Assembly: GCA_009869945.1 (NCBI GenBank)
Contig: WIXG01000073.1
Coordinates: forward strand, 1-64,000
Direction: 5' to 3'
DNA from: Mesaphorura yosii
Taxonomy: Eukaryota > Arthropoda > Collembola > Poduromorpha > Tullbergiidae
DNA: 64,000 bases
The notes under the pieces were generated by a model. That model was given only the letters and a program-made list of their open reading frames with translations, ran no database searches and was not told where the DNA came from. Below are positions 23,170-35,607 of the stretch, piece after piece (the first letter of the stretch is position 1; the number at the start of each line of letters is the position of its first letter). The position numbers were made by a program, and so were the translations under genes.

Positions 23170-26100
23170 AAAATGAGGTAGCTCCAGTCTTCACCAACAA
23201 GTTCAGGGCCAGACTCCGGATTAGCCCGGCTGATCAAACAAAATCTCTTCCAGGATTTGGAGTTGGTCCCATTTGTATTGTTTTGTGCAGCATTATTAGT
23301 GTCATGTATTTGTTAACTTTTCATAAAACCGAATGTTTTGAAGGTTATTCAATAAAATCGTGTATAACGTTACGTGCGCAAGTGGTTGTTTTGCGAGCGG
23401 AGCTGATTTGAGACGCGATTGAAATACGCCCAACACTGAATCAATCACAGCACCTTCCGCTTAGCGCGGTCCAGTTCTCTTCGTCAAATTCGGAACACTC
23501 TTCCGAACAAGAGCATGATGCTTCCCACAGAAATGAGCCTTCAAGTTTGCAATGACAAACGGAGGAGGAAATAAAAGCTTCTACACGATGGTATTCTTCT
23601 CAAATATGTCTGTCTATCACTTTTATGGTTTGTGAAATTGACACTTTGCTGATGTTTGTCCATTCGCCGCATGCGTCCGCTCAGATTTCCACCTCGCTTC
23701 CTCAAACTGCACCGTACCACCAGTGCCACAAGAAAATTTAGTCTTTGACAGTTCCTTGTGATCTAAAATTGTGGCTTACCAAATTCGCAACTCGCACACA
23801 GTACGACGTTACCTGACTGGCATAAGTAGGATCAGGGCGGCATTGACATTGGCCTTGGGCTCAGTGTAGTGCGGTTAGCTGGCATAACTAATTTGCTAGA
23901 AGCGGGATTGGGTTGTGGTTGGGCGAATTTGTGTTTGTACAAACTTTTACACATACCGGCGAAACGCGAAGGTACAAGTAATGAAATTTTATCGATTCAC
24001 CTTCCTGGGTCTGCTATTAATACTTGCCTAACGCGATTAAACATTCAAATATCAATAATTTAATGAGAAGTTTTATTGCTTCGTGCAGCCTACGTCAATC
24101 TAGTCCCAATAACTGCTACTCGGTTCGGTCCAACTTTTTTTGGGTTCGGCAGGCAGGTGGACATGCAAATGCCTCAATGCCATAAAATTACAGGCGAATT
24201 TTTGTCATGCAATTTTAGACAAGAGCAATTTGGTACAACTTTAAAGCTTTCTAACAAAATTATTTAACAAACAACGGAGCTCGGCTCGGCGCGCAGGACA
24301 AAACTCACAGTCTTAAATTTTGCGTGTGTGCTCGAACGACCAACGAAATGCGGAACCGCCGGAAGAAGTGCGAATTGGAACGAGGAGTAAATTGAGACGA
24401 CACAAGGCACGACGGTGTGCAAGACAAGTGCACACAGGGTGAACCGAAGAAGGCTATTTTTAAGATCCATGCACAAAAACGTGTAAGTAGTCTAATTTCG
24501 CCAGTTTGCGGTTTGCGCCTTGCGCTTTGCGTATAAGAAGCCGAAGTTCGACTTTCAATAATGTAAACCATTGTCAGATTCGTGTAGTTTAGTTTGCTTG
24601 GAATAAGCAAATGTAAAAGTACAATGCGAGCTTTCACAAGCAAAATATTCCTGGAATTTACACACATGTCATGCCCTGCCGAATTTTTATGTGAATCCAA
24701 AGGAAAGACGCATCGAGGTGTCTAAAATTGCGGCAGCAGAGGATTTTATGGCTCCAAGAATCTTAATTCGGACCAGACAGCCTTCGTCCGTCCGCACAAC
24801 TCAACCGACCCGTGAGAGCACTCAGCACCAGCACAGCAGTTTTCTTGTACTTGCGCCGATGCGATTTGTACGTGCAACCATGTTTTGTTCGTACTTCATT
24901 TATATTTTTGGAGCTTGTGTTTAGTGCCTGACTGCTGGCTGGCTGGCTGCTTTTGCGTATTTCTGGAACCCAGCAGAAGCAGAAGACAGTACCGGATGGA
25001 GAGGCTCTCTTCACGCAAGTCCACCTTTCTCGAGTCGTACTTTGGTCGGTCTCACTTCGGATTTCGGGTCTCTGAGTTTCTTCTTCACTTGCATTCACTC
25101 TGCTGCAACTTCTTGTGCTTGCACTACGTACAAAGAATGTGCAGGCATTGGCATTGGACTCATTGGCATCAGAATTAAATAAAACTCAGCAGTATTCAGC
25201 TTAAACTGCAGTATTACAAAATTACAGGCTTCAGACTCTTTAGTATTATTTTATTGTTACCGTGAAGCTACAGCTGAAGCACCAACTAGTAGAGCTGAGG
25301 TTTCGAATTGTACATTTTTGAATCATGCATACGCATAACGCATACGGGCAATAATACACCACCATCAGCTACAGCCTTGCACTTGTATTCCAATTAACAA
25401 TAGGTTGTGACTGTGACACTGTTCCTCGAATCCTTTGTGCATTGTTCCTTACAATTTAACCTCAGTCCTGTGCCAACCTCGCCTAGCTTGTAATTGTAAC
25501 GAACGTGTTCCATGAACAGTATTATTACAATTCAATTCAGTGGTCTGTTCCTGCTTAAACTGCTTATTCATCATTCTTCAGTTCGTCATTAAAATTCTGG
25601 CATAACAGCGGTTCGCGACTGCAACGGTCACAGCCAGAAATTCGTGCTGGTAAGCAAACACTTGGTACTTTTGCATTAAGTCATTATTATTTACTGCGTC
25701 CTGTCCTGCATTTAAAAAGAGTACAAATACTCATTCCATCTGACAATGTCGAGACGGACAGGAAGAAGGCTGAGGCAACTCAATTTTTGAGTTCGGCAGT
25801 GAATTTTCGCGTTCACGCATCCAGCGCAGTGCACTGTGCTGGCGCTGGACTAAATTTCTCAGTTGCTGTTGTTGCATGAAGACTCAAAAACATCACAGTT
25901 ATCATTACAACTTGACTTGGCTTAGTCAGCGTCTTCGTCTTCTGTTGGTGTTTCCGTATTTGTGTTGGGATTTTGTTGAGGGTGGTTTCTGAGTTGTGCC
26001 TGCTAGGCCTGTTTCAGCTTTTAAACCTTTAAGTTAAACGCACATTTCTCAGTTTGAGAATCGACATTTGAGACGAGTTCAGCCTTCTTCAGGCAAGGGC

Positions 26101-27520
26101 ATGGACCTGTGAACCTTCAACTTGTTATTGTGCTGTGCGGGTCAAAATCTTTATCTAAAATATTATGTGGTCTTCCTTTTATGCTGGATAAGGAACATTA
26201 CAATTTCTTGAAATTACTTAATTATTAATCGGTAAGATTATTGCTTTATGATGACCCAAAAATGGCTAGTTTGAAGACAGAGGACAAAATGGCAAATATT
26301 TCTTTTAAACGCGCAGATTTTTATCTTATTTTTCTCGAAAGTAGTCACCAAGTACAGTAATTTAATTCAAATCTAACCTGAGCGTCTACGTCATAAACCT
26401 GCTACTACTGCCGTAATGACCGTAATAGCGTAATTACCATTGCAATTGCCGCATTGATATTTCGTAAATGTCATTTGCTGTGCTGATGTACGTACACACG
26501 GCACTGGTTTAGGGCGTTGATTCGTGAAGATAAATGATACAGTGTGCATCACGCCATGACCAGGCCGTACCCGTAGTCCGAAAATAATTCGACGAGTGAT
26601 GAGTGCCACGATGTTATGAATAACTTCGCCATTTGCCATTCGATGGACGCCTGCAATCTTTATGACATGGCTCGAGCCAAGCCAAGCATAATAATATCAT
26701 ATATCGATCGAACTGACCGTTCGTACGGATTTAGTATTGTGTTGTGATGACTGACACAAGTAAATAACACATGTATCATTATCATTAGTTTCATTAGCCT
26801 AATAAGCCAATTCGCTAATCGCTGTGTAAAAACTTAATATTTGATGGTGCGATGTTCATTTAAAGATGCCTGCTGCTCTGTATCAGTTGTCATATGTAAA
26901 TCCACAATCGCATTCGCGATTCCATGCTGGCGCGTGCAAAGTGCAATAGCAATAGACTATATTCGTCATATAACGCACCACATCATATCGGGGAGGGCGA
27001 GACATTCGTCTCATTCTCAGTTAATATTTACTCTGTCCAGCACCAGCGTCCAGTTCAGTCCAGTCGCCAGTCCAGCTCTGCTTGCTCTGTTCCGCTCTTC
27101 TTTTTATCAGTACCAGTTGATATTGTCCTTCATATAAACACAGTGCCTGTCCACGAGCCATGCTTTACTGAAATATTGGTACACAAAAATCTAGCACCTA
27201 ATGTTTTTGCGCGATTAGTGATTAGTGCCTTCCTCATCATCTTTAGTAGTTAAAATGGTTCTATTTTGGTTTTAGCTATTCTGTACTCATTTCAGGTTTG
27301 ATTCTAAGAAAACTTCAAAGACGAAGAACGCTTCAGAGTTTGTTGAAGATGGGGTGAACCACGGATTTAAACGCGTCTTTCGTCATCAACTACTACTGTA
27401 TTTTGGATTGTGGTGAATACACGACGGGTGTGAGGCGTGTGTGTTACTTTTAATATTATCAGTACAAATATGTGATGTGATGCGAAGCATGATTTTTCTG
27501 TGACTCCCATTAAACTGTGA
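23170..27520. other. Intergenic region before the SV2-like gene
   Basis: About 4.3 kb with no recognisable coding exon. ORFs such as 24305-24700 (minus, 131 codons) and 24763-25098 have no domain or codon bias. The right end contains the 5' leader exon(s) of the SV2-like gene. No third copy of the small peptide gene was found. Confidence 0.5.
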
Positions 27521-27522
27521 AA

Positions 27523-27686
27523 ATGTCGGGGCAAGACTGTGTACTCCGTGATTTTGTGCTAAGAATCGGGAACGAACTCGGGAACGCGATTCAACAATAC
27601 CGAAACCAGTTACAAGTACAAAGCACAATTCAACTGGTCTCATCCTCCGCGATGTCAATCATCAAACTCGGTTCCGCCAACAAGGT
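27523..27686 (+). promoter_or_regulatory. Probable 5' leader exon of the SV2-like gene with an upstream ORF
   Basis: A consensus donor (AACAAG|GTACGT, 27686/27687) pairs with the acceptor CTCAG at 27843, two bases before the main ATG at 27846. An ATG at 27523 opens a frame of 55 codons in this exon. After splicing it would read AWRQNLW and stop, overlapping the main start in a different frame. The exon's 5' end is not defined. Confidence 0.45.
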
Positions 27687-27845
27687 ACGTGATCCATGAC
27701 CGCCGTGGTTGACCTTGGCACTGTGTTCTTGAGCAATTCTTAGCTAGTATTACTGTCATAGTGTCAATTCCTCTGCTAATCTCGTTTGCTATGCTGAAAT
27801 GGGTTCCTAATTCGACATTTCTTTCGATTCCACCCGTACTCAGGC

Positions 27846-30800
27846 ATGGAGACAGAACCTTTGGTGAATCTGAAGCAAATCAATACAGCACGTAGCACAA
27901 GTAGTGGCAAGAAAATGAGTTATCGCACCGAAGAAGATGGCTCTTCGATTCTTCGACACCCGCACTCAAATATCGAGGATGAAGAAAGCGGACTGCCGCC
28001 TTCCGGAGGCGATGGCAAAGCGCTTTCTCCTACCACACCCACAGACCCCAAGGATAAGGATGCTGCTGAAGTAGCCCTGCTGGAAAAGTTTCACGAGGAT
28101 GCCCTGCTCCAGGTTTGAGTTTGAGGACTTTGAACTCTGCTTCCCGTCTTCCATTGTATTCAAAATATTTTGGAGCATGGCATGAATCTGGCAGTCGCTT
28201 TTGTTTTCGAGTCTAATGACTGCACATGAGTCCGTTTATTGTACATTTGTCTTTTGTCACCTCCACGTTGCCAAATTGATTATTATCTTCGTACAATGCA
28301 ATGCATTGGGACAGGCGAGAATTTCTTTTTGAAAGGTCGCTTCAGGACGACGCGACGACGAGGCTGTGTATTTTCGTTAATGACTCTATTTACGACGGCC
28401 GGTCCGCCATACCGCCAAACACGAGGAAACGTTTATGCTATTATTATTAAGTATTCAGCAAACAGGCATCAGGAATCAGGAATTCATAACACGAGGCCAA
28501 AACGAGGACGAGACATCGGAATTTTTCCACGAATTTACTCAACGACCGTTCTTTCGCGTTGTGTTTTCCAACAAGCTAGCAGTAATTTGGAAACATGAAA
28601 TACAACCAAGAATCTGCCTCGTCGTAGTGTTTAGAGTTAAATGGCATTACATAGCTTGCTATTCTTTTCATGAGGCCTGGAACCACGTACACAAAGTGCA
28701 GACTGAAATGGCCATGTAATGCTTTATGCTTTGTAGTCCATCAGATGAAGATTCTTATTGATTTTTCATATCCATAACCCATTTCCCATTCCGGGTGGAC
28801 TATGTAAGCTTGTAAGCTGTAACTGCATACTTGCACGCGTGCAGGCGACTGGCAACACAAAGTAGGCCCGACCCGAGAATGAAGAGCAAATTGGATTTTG
28901 TCTTGCGATGATGTACTGAGAGCCTGGTCAGCCTAGCTCATGGCTCATGGCCCAGGCCCAGACAGTCTAGAATGCGAAATTGCACTTTGCCCGTGAGTGC
29001 AGGGCACTCACAGGAGTGGTAAATGATAGAACGGATGGTATTGCTTGTCAGGATTACGACTACGACTTGCCTTCCGGTCTCTGTGGAGCGGAATAGGTAG
29101 AATTCTGTGAAGATATGGCTTGATTGCGCACGCAAGGGAAAGTGAAACAAGACCAAAATTAGAATGACATTTACAAGACGTTGCCTCGTGGGAACATGAA
29201 ACCATGAAAGAGACGGCCTGGAACGTAAACGTGATCTTTCACAAGGCCGGGCTCAGGTTGATCAAAACGACTAGACGAGCTAATCCTCATTGCTCATTAG
29301 TATGCGACACGATGACATTCCATGAAATGAGAACTGGAACTTTCAGTCACTTTCAATACGGGTGAAAATGAAGGTCAAGCCATGTGAAAGAACGAGTGAC
29401 TCTCAAACCTGAAACTGTCCTAACGCCCTACTGTTCAAGGGCGAAATGTCATTTAAACGACCTGCGCCGCATTGCAATTCTGCGAAATTTCGTCCTCCCT
29501 TGCATGTGCAGTCGCCATTTCATGAAATGAAATATGCACTCCGTATCGGGTAATTTACCGTGACGTCTTTCGTAGGTTGGGTATGGACGGATGCAGATCA
29601 CACTCTTCATTGTGTGTGGCTTCGCGATGGCTGTGGATTTGGTGGAAATCATGGCGCTGATAATGGCTTCTAAAAGTGCTCAATTCGAATTTTGTGTGGA
29701 TGAAGCACAAAAGTCATGGATCGGTAAATCTGATTTATCTTCATCACGTTCGTGGTCGTGTTGAGAATATGATCTTTATAACCTTGACCTTACCTTACTT
29801 TGCTTTGCCTCTCAGTTGGAGCTGGCCTAATTGGAATGGGCGTGGGTTCCATGTTTTGGGGCATCCTGGGAGATCGCATTGGGAGAAAGCGAGCGCTCAC
29901 GTACGCGCTGGGAGTTGGTGCAATCTTCAACCTCGCCTCCGTTGTAATGCCGACGGAGGGAACGTTTCTCACGTCAAGACTCTTTGGTGGAATCGGGTAC
30001 GTGACAAAAGATAAATTTATGCTCGAGCTAACAAGTGGTGAGATGAGCACATGGGTTATCGAGAATTTGTTCGTTCAGGCTCGGCGGCTGTGTGCCACTC
30101 GTGGTGACCTATTTCAGTGAGTTCATTCAGGAAAAAAGACGTCGTCTGGCCATTGGTCTGCTGTACCTCTGGTGGCCAATGGGAGCAGCATACGTAATTG
30201 TGCTTTCACTCCTCATCCTCCCGTCTAATGGTAAGTAATAAATCCTATTTTACTTTGTGAATTTACTTTGATTTGATTTGCCACGTTGGTTTTTGTACAT
30301 GAAGGGCTTGATCTCAACGATGAACTGAAGCACCACTTCAGTTCATGGAGGAGGCTGCTAGTGGCCTCCACAGCTCCCAACCTTTTCTGCTTAGTCATCT
30401 TCATCTTCATGCCAGAAGGTCCTCTCACCCTGATGGAGACTGGTCGAGACGCAGAGAGCCTCAGCGTATACAGAGTAAGTTGCGTTTCGACAAGCCAATT
30501 ACGTAGCGGGTTTCTTGCTTTTAAGGAAGTCTTCGGTTTCTAGGCAATTCACAAGCGAAACCGTGGAAGTGGAAGCACATTTTGTTACTCAGAAATTGAA
30601 CTACCGACTGTGAATCTTGGGCCTACCCTTAGTCCTAAAAATGTACTTGGTGATCTCAAAGAAGCCGTGGAGCTGGTAAGTCAATATTGGGAAGCCAAAG
30701 TGACGAACCGAAAAAAGAATGGACAATGGACATGCATTTTAAAATTGGAATTGCCTTGTTTCAGTTCTGGACTGCATTCCTCAAACTCTGGACAGAGAAC

Positions 30801-31839
30801 AGGAGAGGTCTCACAATCACCCTCTCTTTCATCTGGCTCCTAGCCGGAGTCGGTCAAGGCGCGCTGACCTCGTGGATCGTCTCGCAGCAGGCAAACATTC
30901 GAGACTGGACATTTGGCAGCAATGCGACATTTATGGATAACAAGGCGTACTTTCATGACAACATTGTGCAAGATCTGAGAAACATTCGATACCGCAACAG
31001 TACTTTTCAGAATGTGTCAATTTCGAATTTGGTAAGCAATTTCGCTGTCGCTAACCTCGCAGTTTTTCAGCGCTCCTTGAAGCTTGATGTAATTTTTGCA
31101 CATTTAACAGACATTGAACCACGTCAAATTCGAGTCGTGTTCATTTCATCGTGTCAACTTCACCAACGTCAGAGCCTCTTACGTGATCTTCAAAGATTCT
31201 GAACTCTCAGACTGCTTCTTCGTTGACAGCGATCTCGGCCGTTCGAATTTCCAGAATTGTGCCCTCGAAAGCATTGTTTATGAAGGTAGGCTTTGGAAGT
31301 TCTGTCTTTGGTTGTGGGATTTCAGTGAGTTTGGTAACAAGACTGCACATTTTGACATTTTTGCAGGTCTAGACCCGGAATGCCACCTGATCCCTGACTT
31401 CAACATGGAACTCAAGAATGATGTGATGGATTCCGGACTACCGACGCTTGGAATATTCATCGGTGCCCTTCTGTCAGCGGTTCTCGTCGGTCTCCTACCT
31501 CAAAGTCGGTCACGGATTGTCGGGTGCTTTCTGTTTCTCGCCGCCGCTGTGAGCACGGGACTGACAATTTGGACTGTGGATCCCAACTGGGCTCTCGTGG
31601 GTCACATGATCATCAACATCTACATTGCTGGGTCCTGGTCCACCCTGATAACAGCCATCGACATGTACCCAGGCTGTTCACGCGGAGTACAACTCGGACT
31701 CGTGATTGCAGTGGGAAGAATCGGCTCATTCTTCGGAGTGGGGCTGTTTGGAACGACATTGCATGGAATCATTGTTCCAATCTTCTCGTCCATTTTTCTA
31801 GTCATATCTGCATGCATTGCACTTAAAAGTCATTTTTAA
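27846..31839 (+). CDS. SV2-like (synaptic vesicle glycoprotein 2 type) MFS transporter
   Basis: Nine coding exons (27846-28112, 29576-29723, 29816-29996, 30079-30230, 30305-30474, 30544-30675, 30765-31031, 31111-31285, 31367-31839) join in phase to 654 residues. SV2/SVOP proteins are 12-span major-facilitator proteins of secretory or synaptic vesicles. Visible here: an acidic cytosolic N terminus (about 90 aa); the family-like GYGRMQITLFIVCGFAMAVD; MFS motif A as GILGDRIGRKRA; TYFSEFIQEKRR; and a luminal loop between the two halves. The loop has pentapeptide-like repeats (NSTFQNVSISNL, VNFTNVRASYVIFKDSEL, SNFQNCALES) and several N-glycosylation sequons, the beta-helical domain that distinguishes SV2 from SVOP. 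Six more spans follow before the stop. Its substrate is unknown, as for the family. The N terminus is set at METEPL because the upstream frame has no ATG. Confidence 0.9.
28113..29575 (+). other. Intron 1 of the SV2-like gene
   Basis: 1.46-kb intron between the acidic N-terminal exon and the first transmembrane exon. An ORF at 28239-28598 has no domain or codon bias and is treated as chance. No nested gene is visible. Confidence 0.55.
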
Positions 31840-33470
31840 GATTGAAGTAGAAGTTGTGACGGGAGACAGAGTCTCAGGTCTCTGAGCGATATTCGTGTGG
31901 TCGAAGTTTGTTAGTTCAGTAATTAATTTCTTTCACCAACTCCACCTTACTTAACCTCTTGACTCCTTCTATTCTGCGTTGAGTCACAAATTCGCCGTCA
32001 CCGTCATCTACTCGACCTATCTACTTGAAAAGTTTTTCTATAGAAAAGTTGTGTCAGTCATAAAGCATGAACACTGCACTCGCACCATGCGTAGCTAATT
32101 TAATAAGGTTTCTAGCATAGGAATTTATTGGATCGTACTTCATAGTACTTTTCTCATTAATAATTAACTGGATAGGTTCTCGTTTATAATGGCGTGATAC
32201 TGATATACGTATTTATGCACGACTCCCGTTCCCTAATTACATGAGTACAAGTTAAAACCCTATTTCGAGTCTTAATTAACTGATAGGGTAATTCACTAGC
32301 ATTTTAAAATCTCTTGACTGATTTTTGTATAATTTACGGCTAGAATTCTGTATTAACTTGGTGTACATACAAAGAAACGTGTATCATTTTGTATTTGGAA
32401 TATCAAAACCTCGTAATTTATAACTACTTAATACTGTAGCTTAGTATTGACATTTACATTTGCTTAACATGTGATATGAAAGCCTGGTTTGAATCAAGCT
32501 CCCTGCAAAGAATTAGAATAACTTTTAATATAAAATTCCTTATAATTTCTAAAATGTAATTATGCGCATATGAAATGAAAAATGCAGAAACTTTTACAAT
32601 AAAGAACATCCTTATGGTTTAGAAAAGTATGAAACTGAATTTTCATTTTGGCTGTATAAAATTGGAAAACGTTTTTGAGTCTTATTGCTCTTCCAAGATC
32701 CACCTCTTGTCGTTATCATGCCCTGAAATTGCTGATAAGATGAAAGGTGAAACGATTCTTCTCAATATTTACGAATTTTATCAATGGGATAAAACCGCTC
32801 TCAACTTCTTCCATGCAAGATTAAAAGATTCGATTCGTTGAACTCTTTCTCGTGTTTCATGGAGAAACAAAGTTGAAAGACCTGAAAAGATGACGACATC
32901 ACTCCTTTGGCTTTGTCCAGGGTCTAGAGAAAAGTCCTGCTCACTGTATGAACTCATTTCTTTGTCCGGTTTTCTGCAGTCGATAAACTCAGACTTGATG
33001 AAATGAGATCAATGAAATGTTAAACGATTTTCATGGCATCGTGACCCGTTCCACGGTATGACGCCATAAATAGCCATCGTCGGTGTGCAAACTGCAGCTG
33101 CTGCACTGAAAAATTGCGAAAAACCTGAGCCATGGAATCCAAGTATATCAAAGCAGTGTTCTTCGCAAATCATTGTGTGCTGGGAAGTTGTGCGGTGTGG
33201 ATATTGTGATTTGCGAACAACCATTTCATTTTCGCGAAGAACTTTGTTTTGAGTCGAGTTTGTTTCGCGTTTGCAAATCATGAAGACAAGTTGTAGTGAA
33301 TTTTAGTAAATCGTTTGACAACGAAGTCCCCAGGCCAGAACTGAAGACCAGGATTGGATCATCACTTTCGCTCCGGTCTCATCTCGTCGACAGGACTTCC
33401 TGCTTCTTGACCACTTGTGACTGGTCGAAAGTTGATCTTTGACTTTCTCTAAGGCAAAAAAGGTGGTTCA
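31840..33470. other. Intergenic region between SV2-like and Nanos genes
   Basis: Holds the 3' UTR of the SV2-like gene, an AT-rich stretch around 32.1-32.6 kb and the Nanos promoter/leader. The 70-codon ORF at 32629-32841 shows no recognisable motif. Confidence 0.5.
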
Positions 33471-35383
33471 ATGAATCGCGTAAGTTAGCTAAGTTCTGGA
33501 AGATGGGACGATAGGACTTCAAACTCGAAGAATTCAGCAATGCTGACAAAGAATCTCTTTTTCATTTGTTCTCGCAGGATACTTCTCTCGGACAGATGCG
33601 CTGGATTCCCTTTACTCATTACTATCCACCGAACTATTGGAACAGACCTCATACCTTGAACTCATCCTCTCAAGCATGGAATGAAAAAACAATCATTCGT
33701 AAGCTCTTAAGTGCTTATCACGAGAATCGTGAAATTAGACCATCAATAGCGCTTATTTCCTGAAACAGGCTGTGATGGCATCAACAAAGTCCCCGGACTA
33801 GAGCACGTTGTCTACCCATCTTCAAAATATGCTGCGACTGTATTCGGAGAATACAATATGTGGGGTCCGCCCAGTCAAGCAGAGCTGAATTTCTGGAACA
33901 GTCTCAAGACAATGAGGAAGAAATTCGCTGCAAGCCATCGCGACAAATCCAAAGCCGTTTGTGATCAGAATTCGAAGGAAGACTTGATTAAGAAAGAGTC
34001 AGAAGAGCAAGCAGCTGGCCTTGGGCAAGAATTCAAGCGATTGGTACTTCTGCGCACTCAGGAAGAAGTGGCTTCGTACGAAAAGATAACAACGAATTCT
34101 GGTTCTGGTTTCCCATCGATTGATTGGCCTCCGATTTCGGGCAACGAACATGCTTTCGAATATCACAACTACTACACTCATTCTGCTCATGGACCTCGTC
34201 TCTGCACACACTTCACTAAATCTAATTCTACAGTGACCGAAGAGCCCTTCATATCGGAGGAAGAAGACGAAGAAGAGAACGAAGAGATCAATGAGGATGA
34301 GGTGACTGCCCAAACAGTCATTGCCCACACTTCTTCATGGTCTTCCTCTTTCTCCAGCGACAGTCTTTCCAGCAAAACAGAATATCATCGCGCGACCTCT
34401 TTTCGTGCTTGTGCCAACTCTAATCTGCAACAATTGGACGAGGAGATCTCGCAAGATGTCGAAGTGCAGGAGCTGCTGAAAGACGAGCGACGCATGGCAA
34501 AATCTTTCGAGAAGCGAAGAGGTTCACGAGACAAAGAATCGAAGAAAGACAGGCCAATCATCGAAATTCGAGAAGGCGACAATTGGCCAGATCCTGGCGA
34601 AAGAGAATTTCTCTGCGTGTTCTGCAAAGGAAACAACGAACCGGAGATTGTCTATAAAAGTCATCCCATTCGAATTAATGGGGTGGTGGTAAGTTCATTT
34701 GACGGGGAAATTCAGAAAAAGTCTATCCTCGCATATCGCATTGCATTGTCTTTAACCACGGGTGTTTTTGCAGATGTGCCCGTTCTTAAGAAATCACACT
34801 TGCCACATCTGCAAAGAAACGGGTAGCAATTCCTTCATAATTTAATCTTAATGGAAGTCAACAGTCTTCTTTACTCGAGGTTTCTTCTTTTCCAGGTCAC
34901 ACGATCAAGTACTGCAAGGAAAACAAACGAGGTTTCTTTGCCATGAAGTCCATTGGAAAGGCCGACATTTTCCTCACGGCAGAAAAGAACAAACTAGCTG
35001 AAGCGACAACCACAGCGCTCGTTGAGGCTACAAATTCTGGATTGATTCCTCAAATCGTGGATGACAAAGAGAATAGAAAGGTAAACACACAAATGACGGG
35101 AATACAACAGTTATTAGTACAGCACGGCAAGCAAGGGCTCAATTTCAATTTTCAAATCGTCTCGTTTCAGGTGGAAAATCAGTCTCAGGCTAAGAAGCAG
35201 TCAAGAATTCCTTTGCCTCCGATTCCTTACGTGATTAACCGTGGCAATCCTCAAGATTCTGTTGAGGGCGAGTACGTTCCAATTGGACGCTACGATGTGA
35301 AGAATATTCCCATCAACGCTTCAACCCAAACCACCACCAGCAGCAGCACTTCTAACCGGCGTCGTGTTAGGAGGTCCTCATAA
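33471..35383 (+). CDS. nanos: Nanos homologue (CCHC zinc-finger RNA-binding repressor)
   Basis: Six coding exons (33471-33479, 33578-33698, 33769-34688, 34774-34822, 34896-35080, 35171-35383) give 498 residues. Nanos binds mRNA with Pumilio and represses translation, especially in the germline. The zinc-finger region at residues 326-373 reads CVFCKGNNEPEIVYKSH, then ...INGVVMCPFLRNHTCHIC and KETGHTIKYC. The first knuckle is C-x2-C-x12-H-x9-C. The second is C-x2-C-x4-H-x4-C, three residues shorter than the usual C-x2-C-x7-H-x4-C. The family hallmarks EPE-VY-SH and HTIKYC are kept. The long N-terminal region includes an acidic run (SEEEDEEENEEINEDE). A C-terminal tail of about 125 residues, ending RRRVRRSS, is longer than in most Nanos proteins. 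The first coding exon encodes only MNR. It converges on KTI12, with 224 bp between stop codons. Confidence 0.88.
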
Positions 35384-35551
35384 TTATTCTAGTCAACCGC
35401 CAGCGTCTACTCGATTAACGAAATCCAGCAGAAGTTTCAGACAATGAATGTAAAGGTAGCTGTAAAATTTAGGCTGATGAACTTGCATGACTTTATTCAG
35501 ATTTCTTCTCTTACATACGTAAGTACATATATATTTTCTTAGATCAAATGA

Positions 35552-35557
35552 AATAAA
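35552..35557 (+). terminator. Poly(A) signal of the Nanos gene
   Basis: AATAAA 168 bp after the stop, only about 50 bp from the KTI12 stop on the other strand, so the two 3' UTRs probably abut or overlap. Confidence 0.6.
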
Positions 35558-35607
35558 AATCTTATTGTAATTATTAAAAATAATTTAATATAATATTTAA
35601 TAGTAAT

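Noticed and set aside
24305..24700. 131-codon minus-strand ORF
   Set aside because: Overlapping ORFs in other frames are equally long and none has family features.
28239..28598. 119-codon ORF inside intron 1 of the SV2-like gene
   Set aside because: Arg/Ser/Thr-rich random-like composition; flanking donor and acceptor make the intron sufficient.
34187..34375. Acidic/serine-rich minus-strand ORF opposite the Nanos gene
   Set aside because: Complement of the acidic GAA/GAG run of Nanos; no independent support.
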